From Rahnella inusitata_A (GTDB taxonomy: Bacteria > Pseudomonadota > Gammaproteobacteria > Enterobacterales > Enterobacteriaceae), in NCBI RefSeq assembly GCF_965118895.1, contig NZ_CBCPJJ010000025.1:1-64000 (forward strand): a DNA stretch of 64,000 nt, given 5' to 3'. The notes under the pieces are model-generated. The model saw nothing but the letters and a program-made list of their open reading frames with translations. It ran no database searches and was not told the DNA's origin. The translations under genes were made by a program, and so were the position numbers. Below, one piece after another: positions 8,318-17,384 of this stretch. Positions within the stretch are counted from its first letter, which is position 1; every line of letters begins with the position of its first letter.

Positions 8318-9556
8318 ATGTTTGGTTGGACTTCTCGGCAGCGAAACGTTGCCATCGCCAGTTTCTTAAGCTGGACTCTCGATGCCTTCGATTTTTTCAT
8401 TTTAGTCTTTCTGCTCAGCGATATAGCGACGGCGTTTCAGGTCGATATCAAAGAGGTGACGCTGGCGATTTTGCTGACACTGGCCGTTCGGCCAATAGGG
8501 GCATTATTGTTCGGGCGGGCAGCGGAAAAATATGGGCGTAAGCCGGTGCTGATGGTAAACATTGCCTGCTTTTCAATTTTCGAACTTTGCACAGCAGCGG
8601 CGCCTTCATTGACGGTTTTCCTGATCCTGCGCGTGATATACGGCGTGGCGATGGGCGGAGTCTGGGGCGTGGCGTCATCACTGGCGATGGAAACCATTCC
8701 TGACCGTTCACGCGGGATGATGTCCGGAATTTTTCAGGCCGGTTATCCGTTTGGTTACCTGCTGGCGGCGGTGGTTTACGGTTTGTTCTCTGAACTGGTC
8801 GGCTGGCGCGGAATGTTTGTGATCGGCGCTGTCCCCGTTTTCCTGCTGCCATTCATCTGGTTCAAAGTGCAGGAATCGCCGGTCTGGCTCGCTGCCCGCG
8901 AACGCAAGGAAAGCACGGCATTGCTGCCGGTGTTGAAATCGCACTGGAAGCTCTGCGTCTATCTGGTGGTGCTGATGGCGGCATTTAATTTCTTCAGCCA
9001 CGGAACGCAGGATCTTTACCCATCATTCCTCAAAGTTCAGCACGGTTTTGATGCCCATACGGTCAGCCTGATTGCGATCGGTTACACCATCGCCTCCATC
9101 ATTGGCGGTATCTTCTTTGGCACCATGTCGGAGAAAATCGGGCGCAAAAAAGCCATTATTATCGCGGCGTTACTCTCTTTACCGGTGATCCCATTGTGGG
9201 CCTTTTCCAGCGGAACCTGGACTATCGGTCTGGGCGCATTCCTGATGCAGTTTATGGTGCAAGGCGCGTGGGGCGTGGTGCCGTCTTACTTAACCGAGCT
9301 GGTGCCCGCGAATACCCGCGCCGTGCTGCCCGGATTTGTTTATCAGCTGGGGAATCTGCTGGCATCGGTCAACGCGACCTTGCAGGCGAGCATCGCCGAA
9401 AGCCACGGACATAATTATGGTCTGGCGATGGCGATTGTTGCCGGGACGGTGGCAATCGTGATTTCCATACTGGTTGCGTTTGGGCGGGATACGCGCGGAA
9501 AAGCCATAACAGGTGCAATAAATAATCAGACGGTGGATCAACCCGCTAAGGTTTGA
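8318..9556 (+). CDS. MFS transporter, sialate/lactate (SHS) type
   Basis: 412 residues with twelve predicted membrane segments. The N-terminal SFLSWTLDAFDFFILVFLL segment and the loop FGRAAEKYGRKPVLM resemble the sialate:H+ symporter branch of the major facilitator family (NanT, YjhB, JEN1 relatives), which carries monocarboxylates or sialic acid. I chose ATG 8318, preceded by AGGGA seven bases upstream, over GTG 8276. The gene stands alone between yifB and ilvL, a position that has no transporter in E. coli, so it is an insertion relative to that synteny. Substrate unknown; a small carboxylate is the best guess. Confidence 0.8.
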   Translation: MFGWTSRQRNVAIASFLSWTLDAFDFFILVFLLSDIATAFQVDIKEVTLAILLTLAVRPIGALLFGRAAEKYGRKPVLMVNIACFSIFELCTAAAPSLTVFLILRVIYGVAMGGVWGVASSLAMETIPDRSRGMMSGIFQAGYPFGYLLAAVVYGLFSELVGWRGMFVIGAVPVFLLPFIWFKVQESPVWLAARERKESTALLPVLKSHWKLCVYLVVLMAAFNFFSHGTQDLYPSFLKVQHGFDAHTVSLIAIGYTIASIIGGIFFGTMSEKIGRKKAIIIAALLSLPVIPLWAFSSGTWTIGLGAFLMQFMVQGAWGVVPSYLTELVPANTRAVLPGFVYQLGNLLASVNATLQASIAESHGHNYGLAMAIVAGTVAIVISILVAFGRDTRGKAITGAINNQTVDQPAKV

Positions 9557-9617
9557 TTTTCCAGATTTTTTTTGGCGGATTGTGCAACGGTGCGCAAATA
9601 ATAACGCAAGAAAAATG

Positions 9618-9646
9618 TTGTCATTAAATGCATTACTGTGATAACT
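9618..9646 (+). promoter_or_regulatory. Promoter of the ilvLXGMEDA operon
   Basis: A -35 element TTGTCA (9618-9623), a 17-base spacer and a -10 element ATAACT (9641-9646) would start RNA near 9653, about 36 bases before ilvL. The position matches the main ilv promoter of E. coli. It is read by eye and not mapped. Confidence 0.6.
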
Positions 9647-9688
9647 CTGTAGGCAATCGTTCGCAATATGAATTATAGAAACCTAAAA

Positions 9689-9790
9689 ATGAAAGCCCTT
9701 CTCCTCGTTGTTAGCCTAGTCGTGATTCGCGTGGTGGTGATTATTATCCCACCGTGCGGGGCTGCACTTGGACGAAGAAAGGCTTATTAA
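9689..9790 (+). CDS. ilvL: ilv operon attenuation leader peptide
   Basis: A 33-codon ORF reading MKALLLVVSLVVIRVVVIII, then PPCGAALGRRKAY. It is packed with Leu, Val and Ile codons, including three GTG and three Ile codons in a row. This is the classic multivalent attenuation peptide of ilvGMEDA: ribosome stalling on these codons when charged tRNAs are short prevents the downstream terminator from forming. The conserved tail VVVIIIPPCGAALGR matches E. coli IlvL. The differences are an Arg codon where E. coli has Ser, and one extra residue at the end. Confidence 0.95.
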   Translation: MKALLLVVSLVVIRVVVIIIPPCGAALGRRKAY

Positions 9791-9811
9791 ACAAGCCTGA
9801 ACCTGAAAAGA

Positions 9812-9844
9812 AACCCCGCACCGAAAGGTCCGGGGTTTTTTTTT
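9812..9844 (+). terminator. ilv attenuator terminator
   Basis: An 11-bp stem (AACCCCGCACC / GGTCCGGGGTT, one mismatch) with a GAAA loop is followed by nine T residues. It begins 21 bases after the ilvL stop and ends transcription when Leu, Val and Ile are plentiful. Confidence 0.95.
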
Positions 9845-9884
9845 GGTTCGGCGATTTCAGTGAACAATGAATCGAGGTCGGAAA

Positions 9885-9935
9885 ATGAGCAACAGCATAA
9901 TGTTCTGCACTTGTCGCAAAAAGGCAGGAGAATAA
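9885..9935 (+). CDS. ilvX: Small protein IlvX
   Basis: A 16-codon ORF, MSNSIMFCTCRKKAGE, ending two bases before the ilvG ATG. In E. coli the 16-residue IlvX (recalled as beginning MNNSTKFCFS) sits at exactly this place. Length, position and the N-terminal pattern (N-S-x-x-F-C) agree, so I call it the orthologue. A GAGG sequence about ten bases upstream could bind ribosomes. Its function is unknown; it may couple translation into ilvG. It is too short for ordinary gene finders. Confidence 0.75.
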   Translation: MSNSIMFCTCRKKAGE

Positions 9936-9937
9936 GG

Positions 9938-11584
9938 ATGAACGGAGCACAGTGGGTAGTACAAGCGTTGCGTGCGCAGGGGGTAGATATGGTGTTTGGT
10001 TATCCCGGCGGGGCAATCATGCCGGTATACGATGCTCTGTATGACGGCGGCGTTGAACACCTGTTGTGCCGGCACGAGCAAGGTGCCGCAATGGCCGCCA
10101 TAGGCTATGCCCGTTCAACCGGCAAAGTCGGCGTGTGTATCGCCACTTCCGGTCCCGGCGCCACTAACCTGATCACCGGTCTGGCTGACGCGCTGCTCGA
10201 TTCTGTCCCGCTGGTCGCCATCACCGGCCAGGTGGGCTCTGCCTTCATCGGCACAGACGCCTTTCAGGAAATCGACGTTTTAGGATTATCTCTGGCCTGC
10301 ACCAAACACAGTTTTTTGGTCGAATCACTGGATGCACTGCCGGAAATCATGGCCGAAGCCTTCGCCATCGCCAGCTCCGGCCGTCCAGGCCCGGTGCTGA
10401 TCGACATTCCGAAAGATATCCAGCTGGCGACCGGTGAACTGCCGCCACACCTGCTGGCCGTCGAAGAATCCTTCCCGCATCCGGCGGCTGAACTGAAACA
10501 AGCCCGCGCAATGATCGCCGCTGCGCAAAAACCGATGCTGTATATCGGCGGTGGCGTTGGCATGGCGCAGGCCGTTCCGGCGTTACGCGAATTTATCTCG
10601 ACCACCGGTATTCCGGCGGTGGCGACGCTGAAAGGTCTGGGGGCACCGGATGCCACTGACCCATGTTATCTGGGCATGCTGGGTATGCACGGCACCAAAG
10701 CGGCCAATCTGGCGGTACAGTCTTCTGATTTGCTGATCGCCGTCGGTGCGCGTTTCGATGACCGGGTGACCGGCAAGCTGAACACCTTCGCACCGCACGC
10801 CGCCGTTATCCATATGGATATCGATCCGGCTGAGCTGAATAAATTGCGTCAGGCACACGTCGCGTTACAGGGCGATTTGAATGCGCTGTTACCGGCGCTG
10901 CAACAACCACTGAGCATCAACGCATGGCGTGATGAAGTCATGACCCTGAAAGCGCAGGGCGAATGGCGTTACGATCATCCTGGCGAGGCCATTTACGCGC
11001 CGCTGCTGCTGAAACAAATCTCCGATCGCAAAGATGCCAATACCGTGGTGACCACCGACGTCGGCCAGCATCAGATGTGGACTGCGCAACACATGCAGTT
11101 CTCTCGTCCTGAAAACTTCATCACCTCCAGCGGTCTGGGCACGATGGGCTTTGGCGTACCTGCTGCTGTCGGTGCGCAGGTTGCACGCCCAGACGATATG
11201 GTTATCTGCGTTTCGGGCGATGGCTCCTTTATGATGAATGTGCAGGAGCTGGGCACCATTAAGCGAAAACAGTTGCCCGTAAAAATCCTGCTGCTGGATA
11301 ACCAGCGGTTAGGGATGGTTCGACAGTGGCAGGAACTGTTCTTCGACGGACGCTTCAGTGAAACCAACCTCTCAGATAACCCCGATTTTGTGACGCTGGC
11401 CAGCGCATTCAATATCCCCGGCCAACGTATCAGCCGTAAAGACCAAGTCGATGCCGCACTGGATGCCTTTTTCAACAGCAAAGGCCCGTATTTGCTTCAT
11501 GTCTCCATCGACGAAAATGAAAATGTCTGGCCTCTGGTGCCACCGGGCGCAGGCAACGAAACCATGTTGGAGAAAATGTCATGA
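9938..11584 (+). CDS. ilvG: Acetolactate synthase II large subunit
   Basis: 548 residues, full length. It condenses two pyruvates to acetolactate (valine, leucine) or pyruvate with 2-ketobutyrate (isoleucine), using thiamine diphosphate. Visible marks are the catalytic Glu in CRHEQGAAMAAIGYAR near residue 47, the thiamine-diphosphate motif starting GDGSFMMN, and the FAD-type middle domain. It is intact, unlike the frameshifted ilvG of E. coli K-12, so this valine-insensitive isozyme should be active. ATG 9938 follows AGGAG and the ilvX stop. It overlaps ilvM by four bases (ATGA). Confidence 0.97.
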   Translation: MNGAQWVVQALRAQGVDMVFGYPGGAIMPVYDALYDGGVEHLLCRHEQGAAMAAIGYARSTGKVGVCIATSGPGATNLITGLADALLDSVPLVAITGQVGSAFIGTDAFQEIDVLGLSLACTKHSFLVESLDALPEIMAEAFAIASSGRPGPVLIDIPKDIQLATGELPPHLLAVEESFPHPAAELKQARAMIAAAQKPMLYIGGGVGMAQAVPALREFISTTGIPAVATLKGLGAPDATDPCYLGMLGMHGTKAANLAVQSSDLLIAVGARFDDRVTGKLNTFAPHAAVIHMDIDPAELNKLRQAHVALQGDLNALLPALQQPLSINAWRDEVMTLKAQGEWRYDHPGEAIYAPLLLKQISDRKDANTVVTTDVGQHQMWTAQHMQFSRPENFITSSGLGTMGFGVPAAVGAQVARPDDMVICVSGDGSFMMNVQELGTIKRKQLPVKILLLDNQRLGMVRQWQELFFDGRFSETNLSDNPDFVTLASAFNIPGQRISRKDQVDAALDAFFNSKGPYLLHVSIDENENVWPLVPPGAGNETMLEKMS

Positions 11585-11844
11585 TGCAGCATAACGTCTC
11601 AATCCAGGCCCGTTTCCGCCCTGAAATGTTGGAGCGCGTATTACGCGTTGTTCGCCACCGTGGTTTTCAGGTCTGTGCGATGAACATGACCCCGATGGTC
11701 AATGCGGAAAATATAAATATCGAATTGACCGTTGCCAGCCAGCGGCCGGTAGATTTACTGTCTTCACAGTTACGCAAACTTATGGATGTCGCCTGTGTCG
11801 AAATCCAGCAACACACATCACAACAAATACGCGCGAACGCGTGA
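11581..11844 (+). CDS. ilvM: Acetolactate synthase II small subunit
   Basis: 87 residues with an ACT fold (MMQHNVSIQARFRPEMLERVLRVV at the start and MNMTP). It is the regulatory partner of IlvG and is needed for full activity. The ATGA overlap with ilvG couples the translation of the two subunits. The length equals that of E. coli IlvM, and nothing odd is seen. The next gene, ilvE, starts 18 bases later. Confidence 0.96.
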   Translation: MMQHNVSIQARFRPEMLERVLRVVRHRGFQVCAMNMTPMVNAENINIELTVASQRPVDLLSSQLRKLMDVACVEIQQHTSQQIRANA

Positions 11845-11862
11845 GTAATAGGGACGAATAGA

Positions 11863-12792
11863 ATGACGAAGAAAGCTGATTACATTTGGTTCAATGGCGA
11901 GATGGTTCCGTGGGCGGAAGCAAAGGTTCACGTGATGTCCCATGCGTTGCATTACGGCACTTCCGTTTTCGAAGGCGTGCGTTGCTACGACTCCCATAAA
12001 GGCCCGGTCGTCTTCCGCCATCGTGAACATATGCAGCGTCTGCGCGATTCCGCAAAAATCTACCGTATGCCGGTTTCACAGAGCGTTGATGAGCTGATGG
12101 AAGCCTGCCGCGAAACGCTGCGTAAAAACAATCTGGTCAGCGCGTATATTCGTCCGCTGGTGTTTGTGGGTGATGTGGGTATGGGCGTGAACCCGCCGGA
12201 TGGTTACAAAACTGACGTCATCATCGCCGCCTTCCCGTGGGGCGCCTATCTGGGTGAAGAAGCCCTGGAGCAGGGTATCGACGCAATGGTTTCCTCATGG
12301 AACCGCGTCGCAGCCAACACCATTCCTACTGCCGCTAAAGCCGGTGGTAACTACCTGTCCTCATTGCTGGTCGGCAGCGAAGCACGCCGCCACGGTTATC
12401 AGGAAGGGATCGCGCTGGATATTCACGGCTACGTCTCAGAAGGCGCGGGCGAAAACCTCTTCGAAGTGAAAGAAGGCATCCTGTTCACACCGCCGTTTAC
12501 CTCTTCCGCACTGCCGGGTATTACCCGCGATGCAATCATTAAACTGGCGAAAGACATGGGTCTGGAAGTTCGCGAGCAGGTGCTGTCCCGTGAATCTCTG
12601 TATCTGGCTGACGAAGTGTTCATGTCGGGTACTGCGGCGGAAATCACCCCGGTGCGCAGCGTTGACGGCATTCAGGTCGGTATCGGCAAACGTGGTCCGG
12701 TCACCAAACAAATTCAGGATGCGTTCTTCGGCCTGTTCACCGGCAAAACTGAAGACAAATGGGGATGGTTGGACCCAATCAACCCGCAATAA
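11863..12792 (+). CDS. ilvE: Branched-chain amino acid aminotransferase
   Basis: 309 residues, a fold-type IV PLP enzyme. It performs the last step to Ile, Val and Leu using glutamate as amino donor. The PLP lysine is Lys159 in PTAAKAGGNYLSS, and the GYVSEGAGENLFEV segment typical of the family follows near residue 190. AGGGA lies upstream of ATG 11863. It is third enzyme gene in the ilv operon and is followed by a 73-base gap to ilvD. Confidence 0.97.
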   Translation: MTKKADYIWFNGEMVPWAEAKVHVMSHALHYGTSVFEGVRCYDSHKGPVVFRHREHMQRLRDSAKIYRMPVSQSVDELMEACRETLRKNNLVSAYIRPLVFVGDVGMGVNPPDGYKTDVIIAAFPWGAYLGEEALEQGIDAMVSSWNRVAANTIPTAAKAGGNYLSSLLVGSEARRHGYQEGIALDIHGYVSEGAGENLFEVKEGILFTPPFTSSALPGITRDAIIKLAKDMGLEVREQVLSRESLYLADEVFMSGTAAEITPVRSVDGIQVGIGKRGPVTKQIQDAFFGLFTGKTEDKWGWLDPINPQ

Positions 12793-12865
12793 TCTAAAGA
12801 ACAAGAATGATGCAGGTGGCGATTTTGCTGCCTGCTAAACAGAAATGATTTGGAGTGAACTGAGC

Positions 12866-14716
12866 ATGCCTAAGTACCGTTCCCATACCACCACTCATGG
12901 CCGCAACATGGCTGGCGCCCGCGCTTTATGGCGTGCCACCGGCATGACCGATGACGATTTCGGCAAGCCAATTATTGCTGTCGTTAACTCCTTTACCCAG
13001 TTCGTACCGGGCCACGTGCACTTGCGCGATCTGGGTAAACTGGTTGCTGAGCAAATCGAAGCGTCCGGCGGCGTGGCAAAAGAATTCAACACTATCGCGG
13101 TGGATGATGGTATCGCGATGGGTCACGGCGGCATGCTGTATTCATTGCCTTCACGTGAACTGATCGCCGATTCCGTCGAATACATGGTGAACGCGCACTG
13201 CGCCGATGCCATGGTCTGTATTTCCAACTGCGACAAAATCACCCCGGGAATGCTGATGGCGTCATTGCGCCTGAATATTCCGGTGATCTTTGTTTCCGGC
13301 GGTCCGATGGAAGCCGGTAAAACCAAACTGTCTGACAAAATCATTAAGCTCGATCTGGTCGATGCCATGATTCAGGGTGCAAACCCGAACGTCAGCGACG
13401 CCGACAGCGAGCAGATCGAACGTTCTGCCTGCCCGACCTGCGGCTCCTGTTCCGGTATGTTTACCGCCAACTCCATGAACTGCCTGACCGAAGCGCTGGG
13501 GCTGTCACAGCCGGGTAACGGTTCATTGCTGGCCACGCACGCTGACCGTCGCGAATTGTTCCTGAATGCCGGTCGCCGCATCGTTGAGCTGACTAAACGC
13601 TATTACGAAAAAGATGACGAAACCGCATTGCCACGCAACATCGCCAGCAAAGCGGCTTTCGAAAATGCCATGACGCTGGATATCGCGATGGGCGGCTCGA
13701 CCAATACTGTTCTGCATCTGCTGGCTGCCGCGCAGGAAGGTGGAATCGAATTCGATATGATCGATATCGATCGTCTGTCACGCGTCGTACCGCACCTGTG
13801 TAAAGTGGCCCCAAGCACGCCGAAATATCATATGGAGGACGTTCACCGCGCCGGTGGCGTACTGGCGATTCTGGGCGAACTGGATCGCGCGAACCTGCTG
13901 AACCGCGACGTCAAAAACATCCTTGGCCTGACTCTGACGGAAACGCTGAATCAGTACGATATCATGCTGACCAAAGATGAAGCCGTGAAAAAAATGTTCC
14001 GCGCCGGTCCCGCCGGTATCCGCACCACGCAGGCGTTCTCACAAGATTGCCGCTGGGACACGCTGGATGATGACCGCGCCGAGGGCTGTATCCGCTCGCT
14101 GGAAAATGCGTTCAGCCTGGAGGGCGGTCTGGCCGTACTGTACGGCAATATTGCCGAAGCCGGCAGTATCGTGAAAACCGCAGGCGTGGATAAATCCAAC
14201 CTGACCTTCCGGGGTCCGGCCAAAGTTTACGAAAGCCAGGACGACGCCGTGAGCGCGATCCTCGGTGGTAAAGTCGTTTCGGGCGACGTCGTAGTTATCC
14301 GCTACGAAGGGCCAAAAGGCGGGCCGGGTATGCAGGAAATGCTGTATCCGACTACCTATCTGAAATCCATGGGCCTTGGTAAAGAGTGTGCGCTGATCAC
14401 CGATGGTCGTTTCTCTGGCGGCACATCTGGTCTGTCGATTGGTCACGTTTCTCCTGAAGCGGGCAGCGGCGGCATGATTGCGCTGGTTGAGGATGGCGAC
14501 TTCATCGACATCGACATTCCAAATCGCAGCATGGTGCTGGACGTTCCGGCAGCCGAACTGGCAGCGCGTCATGCAGCAGAAGAGGCTCGTGGCGATCAGG
14601 CGTGGACGCCGAAGAACCGTGTGCGTGAAGTCTCCTATGCGCTGCGTGCTTACGCCATGCTGGCGACCAGTGCGGATAAAGGCGCCGTTCGCGACAAGTC
14701 TAAGCTGGGAGGCTAA
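12866..14716 (+). CDS. ilvD: Dihydroxy-acid dehydratase
   Basis: 616 residues, the E. coli length. It dehydrates dihydroxy acids to 2-keto acids in the Ile/Val pathway with an Fe-S cluster. The cluster cysteines are visible in CISNCDK (about residue 122) and CPTCGSCSGMF (about 195). I chose ATG 12866 (MPKYRSHTTTHGRNMAGAR), with TGGAGTGA upstream, over ATG 12845. It is followed after five bases by ilvA. Confidence 0.97.
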   Translation: MPKYRSHTTTHGRNMAGARALWRATGMTDDDFGKPIIAVVNSFTQFVPGHVHLRDLGKLVAEQIEASGGVAKEFNTIAVDDGIAMGHGGMLYSLPSRELIADSVEYMVNAHCADAMVCISNCDKITPGMLMASLRLNIPVIFVSGGPMEAGKTKLSDKIIKLDLVDAMIQGANPNVSDADSEQIERSACPTCGSCSGMFTANSMNCLTEALGLSQPGNGSLLATHADRRELFLNAGRRIVELTKRYYEKDDETALPRNIASKAAFENAMTLDIAMGGSTNTVLHLLAAAQEGGIEFDMIDIDRLSRVVPHLCKVAPSTPKYHMEDVHRAGGVLAILGELDRANLLNRDVKNILGLTLTETLNQYDIMLTKDEAVKKMFRAGPAGIRTTQAFSQDCRWDTLDDDRAEGCIRSLENAFSLEGGLAVLYGNIAEAGSIVKTAGVDKSNLTFRGPAKVYESQDDAVSAILGGKVVSGDVVVIRYEGPKGGPGMQEMLYPTTYLKSMGLGKECALITDGRFSGGTSGLSIGHVSPEAGSGGMIALVEDGDFIDIDIPNRSMVLDVPAAELAARHAAEEARGDQAWTPKNRVREVSYALRAYAMLATSADKGAVRDKSKLGG

Positions 14717-14721
14717 AGGCC

Positions 14722-16266
14722 ATGGCGGTATCTCAACCTTTGCCCGACCAGCCGTGCGGCGCTGAATATCTGCGCGCCGTGCTGCGTGCGCCGGTGTATG
14801 AAGTCGCACAGGTGACCCCTTTGCAGGTCATGGAAAAGATCTCTTCCCGGCTGGGTAATACCATTCTGGTGAAGAGGGAGGACCGCCAGGCTGTTCACAG
14901 TTTTAAACTGCGCGGCGCGTATTCCATGATAGCCAGTCTGACCGAAGAACAGGCTTCCCGCGGCGTGATTACGGCCTCAGCCGGTAACCACGCGCAGGGT
15001 GTTGCGCTTTCAGCCACCAAAAAAGGCATCAAGTCCTTGATAGTGATGCCGGTGGCGACTGCGGATATCAAAGTCGATGCGGTGCGCAGTTTCGGTGGCG
15101 AAGTATTGCTGTTTGGTGCGAATTTCGATGAAGCCAAAGGCAAAGCCATCGAGCTTTCGCAGCAGCAGGGCATGACGTTTGTTCCGCCGTTTGACCATCC
15201 TGCGGTGATCGCAGGTCAGGGCACGCTGGCGATGGAACTGCTGCAACAGGATGCGCATCTCGATCGCGTATTCGTGCCGGTCGGCGGCGGCGGTCTGGCG
15301 GCGGGCGTTGCCGTATTGATCAAACAGCTGATGCCGCAGATCCAGGTAATTGGCGTCGAAGCCGAAGATTCTGCCTGCCTGCGTGCAGCGCTGGATGCCG
15401 GTGAACCTGTTGATCTGGCGCGCGTCGGGCTGTTTGCCGAAGGCGTGGCGGTGAAGCGTATCGGCACCGAAACCTTTCGTCTGTGCCGTGAATATCTTGA
15501 TGATGTGATAACCGTCGACAGCGATGCCATCTGCGCCGCAGTGAAAGATTTGTTCGAAGACGTGCGTGCTATCGCCGAGCCTTCCGGTGCGCTGGCGCTG
15601 GCCGGACTGAAGAAATACGTGCAGCAGCACAACATTCAGGGCGAACGTCTGGCGCACGTGCTTTCGGGCGCGAACGTCAACTTCCACGGTTTACGTTACG
15701 TATCGGAACGCTGCGAGCTGGGCGAACAACGTGAAGCGCTGCTGGCGGTGACCATTCCTGAGCGCAAAGGCAGCTTCCTGAAATTCTGTCAGCTGCTGGG
15801 TGGCCGTTCGGTGACCGAGTTCAACTACCGTTATGCCGATGCAGATAACGCCTGCATCTTCGTGGGCGTGCGTCTGACGCGTGGCCATGCAGAGCGGCTG
15901 GAGATCATCGACGAGCTGAATCGCGATGGCTATCAGGTGGTGGATCTTTCTGATGATGAAATGGCGAAACTTCACGTGCGTTACATGGTGGGCGGACGTC
16001 CAACCAAGCCTTTGCGCGAGCGGCTTTACAGCTTTGAGTTCCCGGAATCACCGGGTGCTTTGCTGAAATTCCTGCACACGCTGGGCACGCACTGGAATAT
16101 TTCCCTGTTCCATTACCGCAGCCACGGCACCGATTTCGGCCGCGTGCTGGCCGCGTTTGAGCTCAATGAGCAGGAACCGGAGTTCGAACAGAACCTGAAG
16201 GCGCTGGGCTATGACTGCCATAACGAAAGTGATAATCCTGCGTTCCGCTTCTTCTTAGCGGGTTAA
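14722..16266 (+). CDS. ilvA: Threonine deaminase (biosynthetic)
   Basis: 514 residues. It converts threonine to 2-ketobutyrate, the committed step to isoleucine, and is inhibited by Ile. The PLP lysine is Lys62 in HSFKLRGAYS. A glycine-rich phosphate-binding loop (PVGGGGLAAGVAV) lies near residue 188. The C-terminal third holds two ACT-like regulatory repeats (ERKGSFLKFCQLLGG and ESPGALLKFLHTLG). It is the last gene of the ilv operon and has a terminator directly after it. Confidence 0.97.
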   Translation: MAVSQPLPDQPCGAEYLRAVLRAPVYEVAQVTPLQVMEKISSRLGNTILVKREDRQAVHSFKLRGAYSMIASLTEEQASRGVITASAGNHAQGVALSATKKGIKSLIVMPVATADIKVDAVRSFGGEVLLFGANFDEAKGKAIELSQQQGMTFVPPFDHPAVIAGQGTLAMELLQQDAHLDRVFVPVGGGGLAAGVAVLIKQLMPQIQVIGVEAEDSACLRAALDAGEPVDLARVGLFAEGVAVKRIGTETFRLCREYLDDVITVDSDAICAAVKDLFEDVRAIAEPSGALALAGLKKYVQQHNIQGERLAHVLSGANVNFHGLRYVSERCELGEQREALLAVTIPERKGSFLKFCQLLGGRSVTEFNYRYADADNACIFVGVRLTRGHAERLEIIDELNRDGYQVVDLSDDEMAKLHVRYMVGGRPTKPLRERLYSFEFPESPGALLKFLHTLGTHWNISLFHYRSHGTDFGRVLAAFELNEQEPEFEQNLKALGYDCHNESDNPAFRFFLAG

Positions 16267-16270
16267 AAAT

Positions 16271-16306
16271 AAAACGGGACCCTGAAAAGCGTCCCGTTTT
16301 TTATTA
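16271..16306 (+). terminator. Terminator of the ilv operon
   Basis: AAAACGGGAC at 16271-16280 pairs with GTCCCGTTTT at 16291-16300, followed by T residues. It lies between the ilvA stop and the convergent ilvY stop. Confidence 0.92.
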
Positions 16307-16316
16307 CCGGAAACAG

Positions 16317-17198
16317 TCAGAGCAGTTGCCAGAATGCGTCGATAAGCGGTTCGTTCAGGCGTTTTTTCTGCACGCAGACGCCCAGCTCCAGCGGTGCGCC
16401 GACGGTGACGTTATCCAGCACCGTAATGCGGTTACGGATGGATTCCGGGCTGTTATCGACGACGACCGAGGGGATTAGCGCAATGCCGCAGCCGAGCGCC
16501 ACCATCGAGACAATCGCTTCGTGGCCAGAGACGGTGGCGTAAATCAGCGGATTGCTCAGACGGTTTCGTTTGAACCAGATGTCGATGCGTTTTCGCGCCG
16601 GTCCGTGTTCCGGAAGAATGAACGGGATTTGCGACCAGTCAGGGTGCGGTTCGCTGGCCTGAGTCCGCACCGCGCAGGGCAGGGACGGCGAAATCAGGAT
16701 CATCGGGATTTCGCCAATTTTGGTGAAATCAACACTACCCGGCAAGGTTTCAGGATGCCCGGCGATGCCTAAATCCGCTTCGGTGGATTGCACTTTTTCG
16801 ACCGCATCGGCGGCATCACCGGTAGTAAGTTTGATTTCGACCAGCGGATGCTGCGCCCGGAAACGGTCAAGGATCGGCGGAAGATGGCTGTATGCGGCGG
16901 TGACCGAGCAGAACAAACGCAGTTCGCCGCTCAGCGTCGGGCCATGCTGATCCAGCCCGCTGCGCAGTTGCTGGTAATGCAGTAGCGTCTGCTGGGCAAA
17001 GTTTTTCAGTTGTTCGCCCGCACTGGTCAGTTGCACGGTGCGGTTATCACGCTGAAACAGCGGCTGGCCGAGTTCTTCCTCCAGCCGTTGGATCTGGCGC
17101 GACAGCGTTGACGGGCTGACATGCATCGCTTTCGACGAACGGCCAAAATGGCGGCTTTCCGCCAGATGCAAAAACAGTTTCAGATCACGTAAGTCCAT
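16317..17198 (-). CDS. ilvY: LysR-type activator of ilvC
   Basis: 293 residues: an N-terminal LysR helix-turn-helix (MDLRDLKLFLHLAESRHFGRS, VSPSTLSRQIQRLEEELG) and an effector-binding domain (SVTAAYSHLPPILDRFRAQHP). With acetolactate or acetohydroxybutyrate bound, IlvY activates ilvC. I chose ATG 17198, the family start, over a 12-residue longer form. It is divergent from ilvC, with an operator-like dyad in between. Confidence 0.95.
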   Translation of the reverse strand: MDLRDLKLFLHLAESRHFGRSSKAMHVSPSTLSRQIQRLEEELGQPLFQRDNRTVQLTSAGEQLKNFAQQTLLHYQQLRSGLDQHGPTLSGELRLFCSVTAAYSHLPPILDRFRAQHPLVEIKLTTGDAADAVEKVQSTEADLGIAGHPETLPGSVDFTKIGEIPMILISPSLPCAVRTQASEPHPDWSQIPFILPEHGPARKRIDIWFKRNRLSNPLIYATVSGHEAIVSMVALGCGIALIPSVVVDNSPESIRNRITVLDNVTVGAPLELGVCVQKKRLNEPLIDAFWQLL

Positions 17199-17244
17199 AA
17201 AGATTACCCGGCTCTTTAGTTTCACAGATGACAAAATAAGAGTA

Positions 17245-17259
17245 TTGCAGATTTTGCAA
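17245..17259 (+). promoter_or_regulatory. Candidate IlvY operator
   Basis: TTGCA-N5-TGCAA forms a perfect dyad in the ilvY-ilvC intergenic region, 47 bases upstream of the ilvY ATG and about 126 before ilvC. LysR regulators bind T-N11-A dyads in just such divergent regions, and E. coli IlvY has tandem sites here. A second site nearer ilvC was not clear. Confidence 0.6.
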
Positions 17260-17384
17260 CGTCATCTTCGTAATATATCAATTTAAGCAATGTGTCGCAT
17301 GACATATAGTGAATTCACGGCGTTCACTGGTTCACCGGTGAAACAAAAAATAACAGCACTTACCTCGAAAGAACGGAGCAAGAC

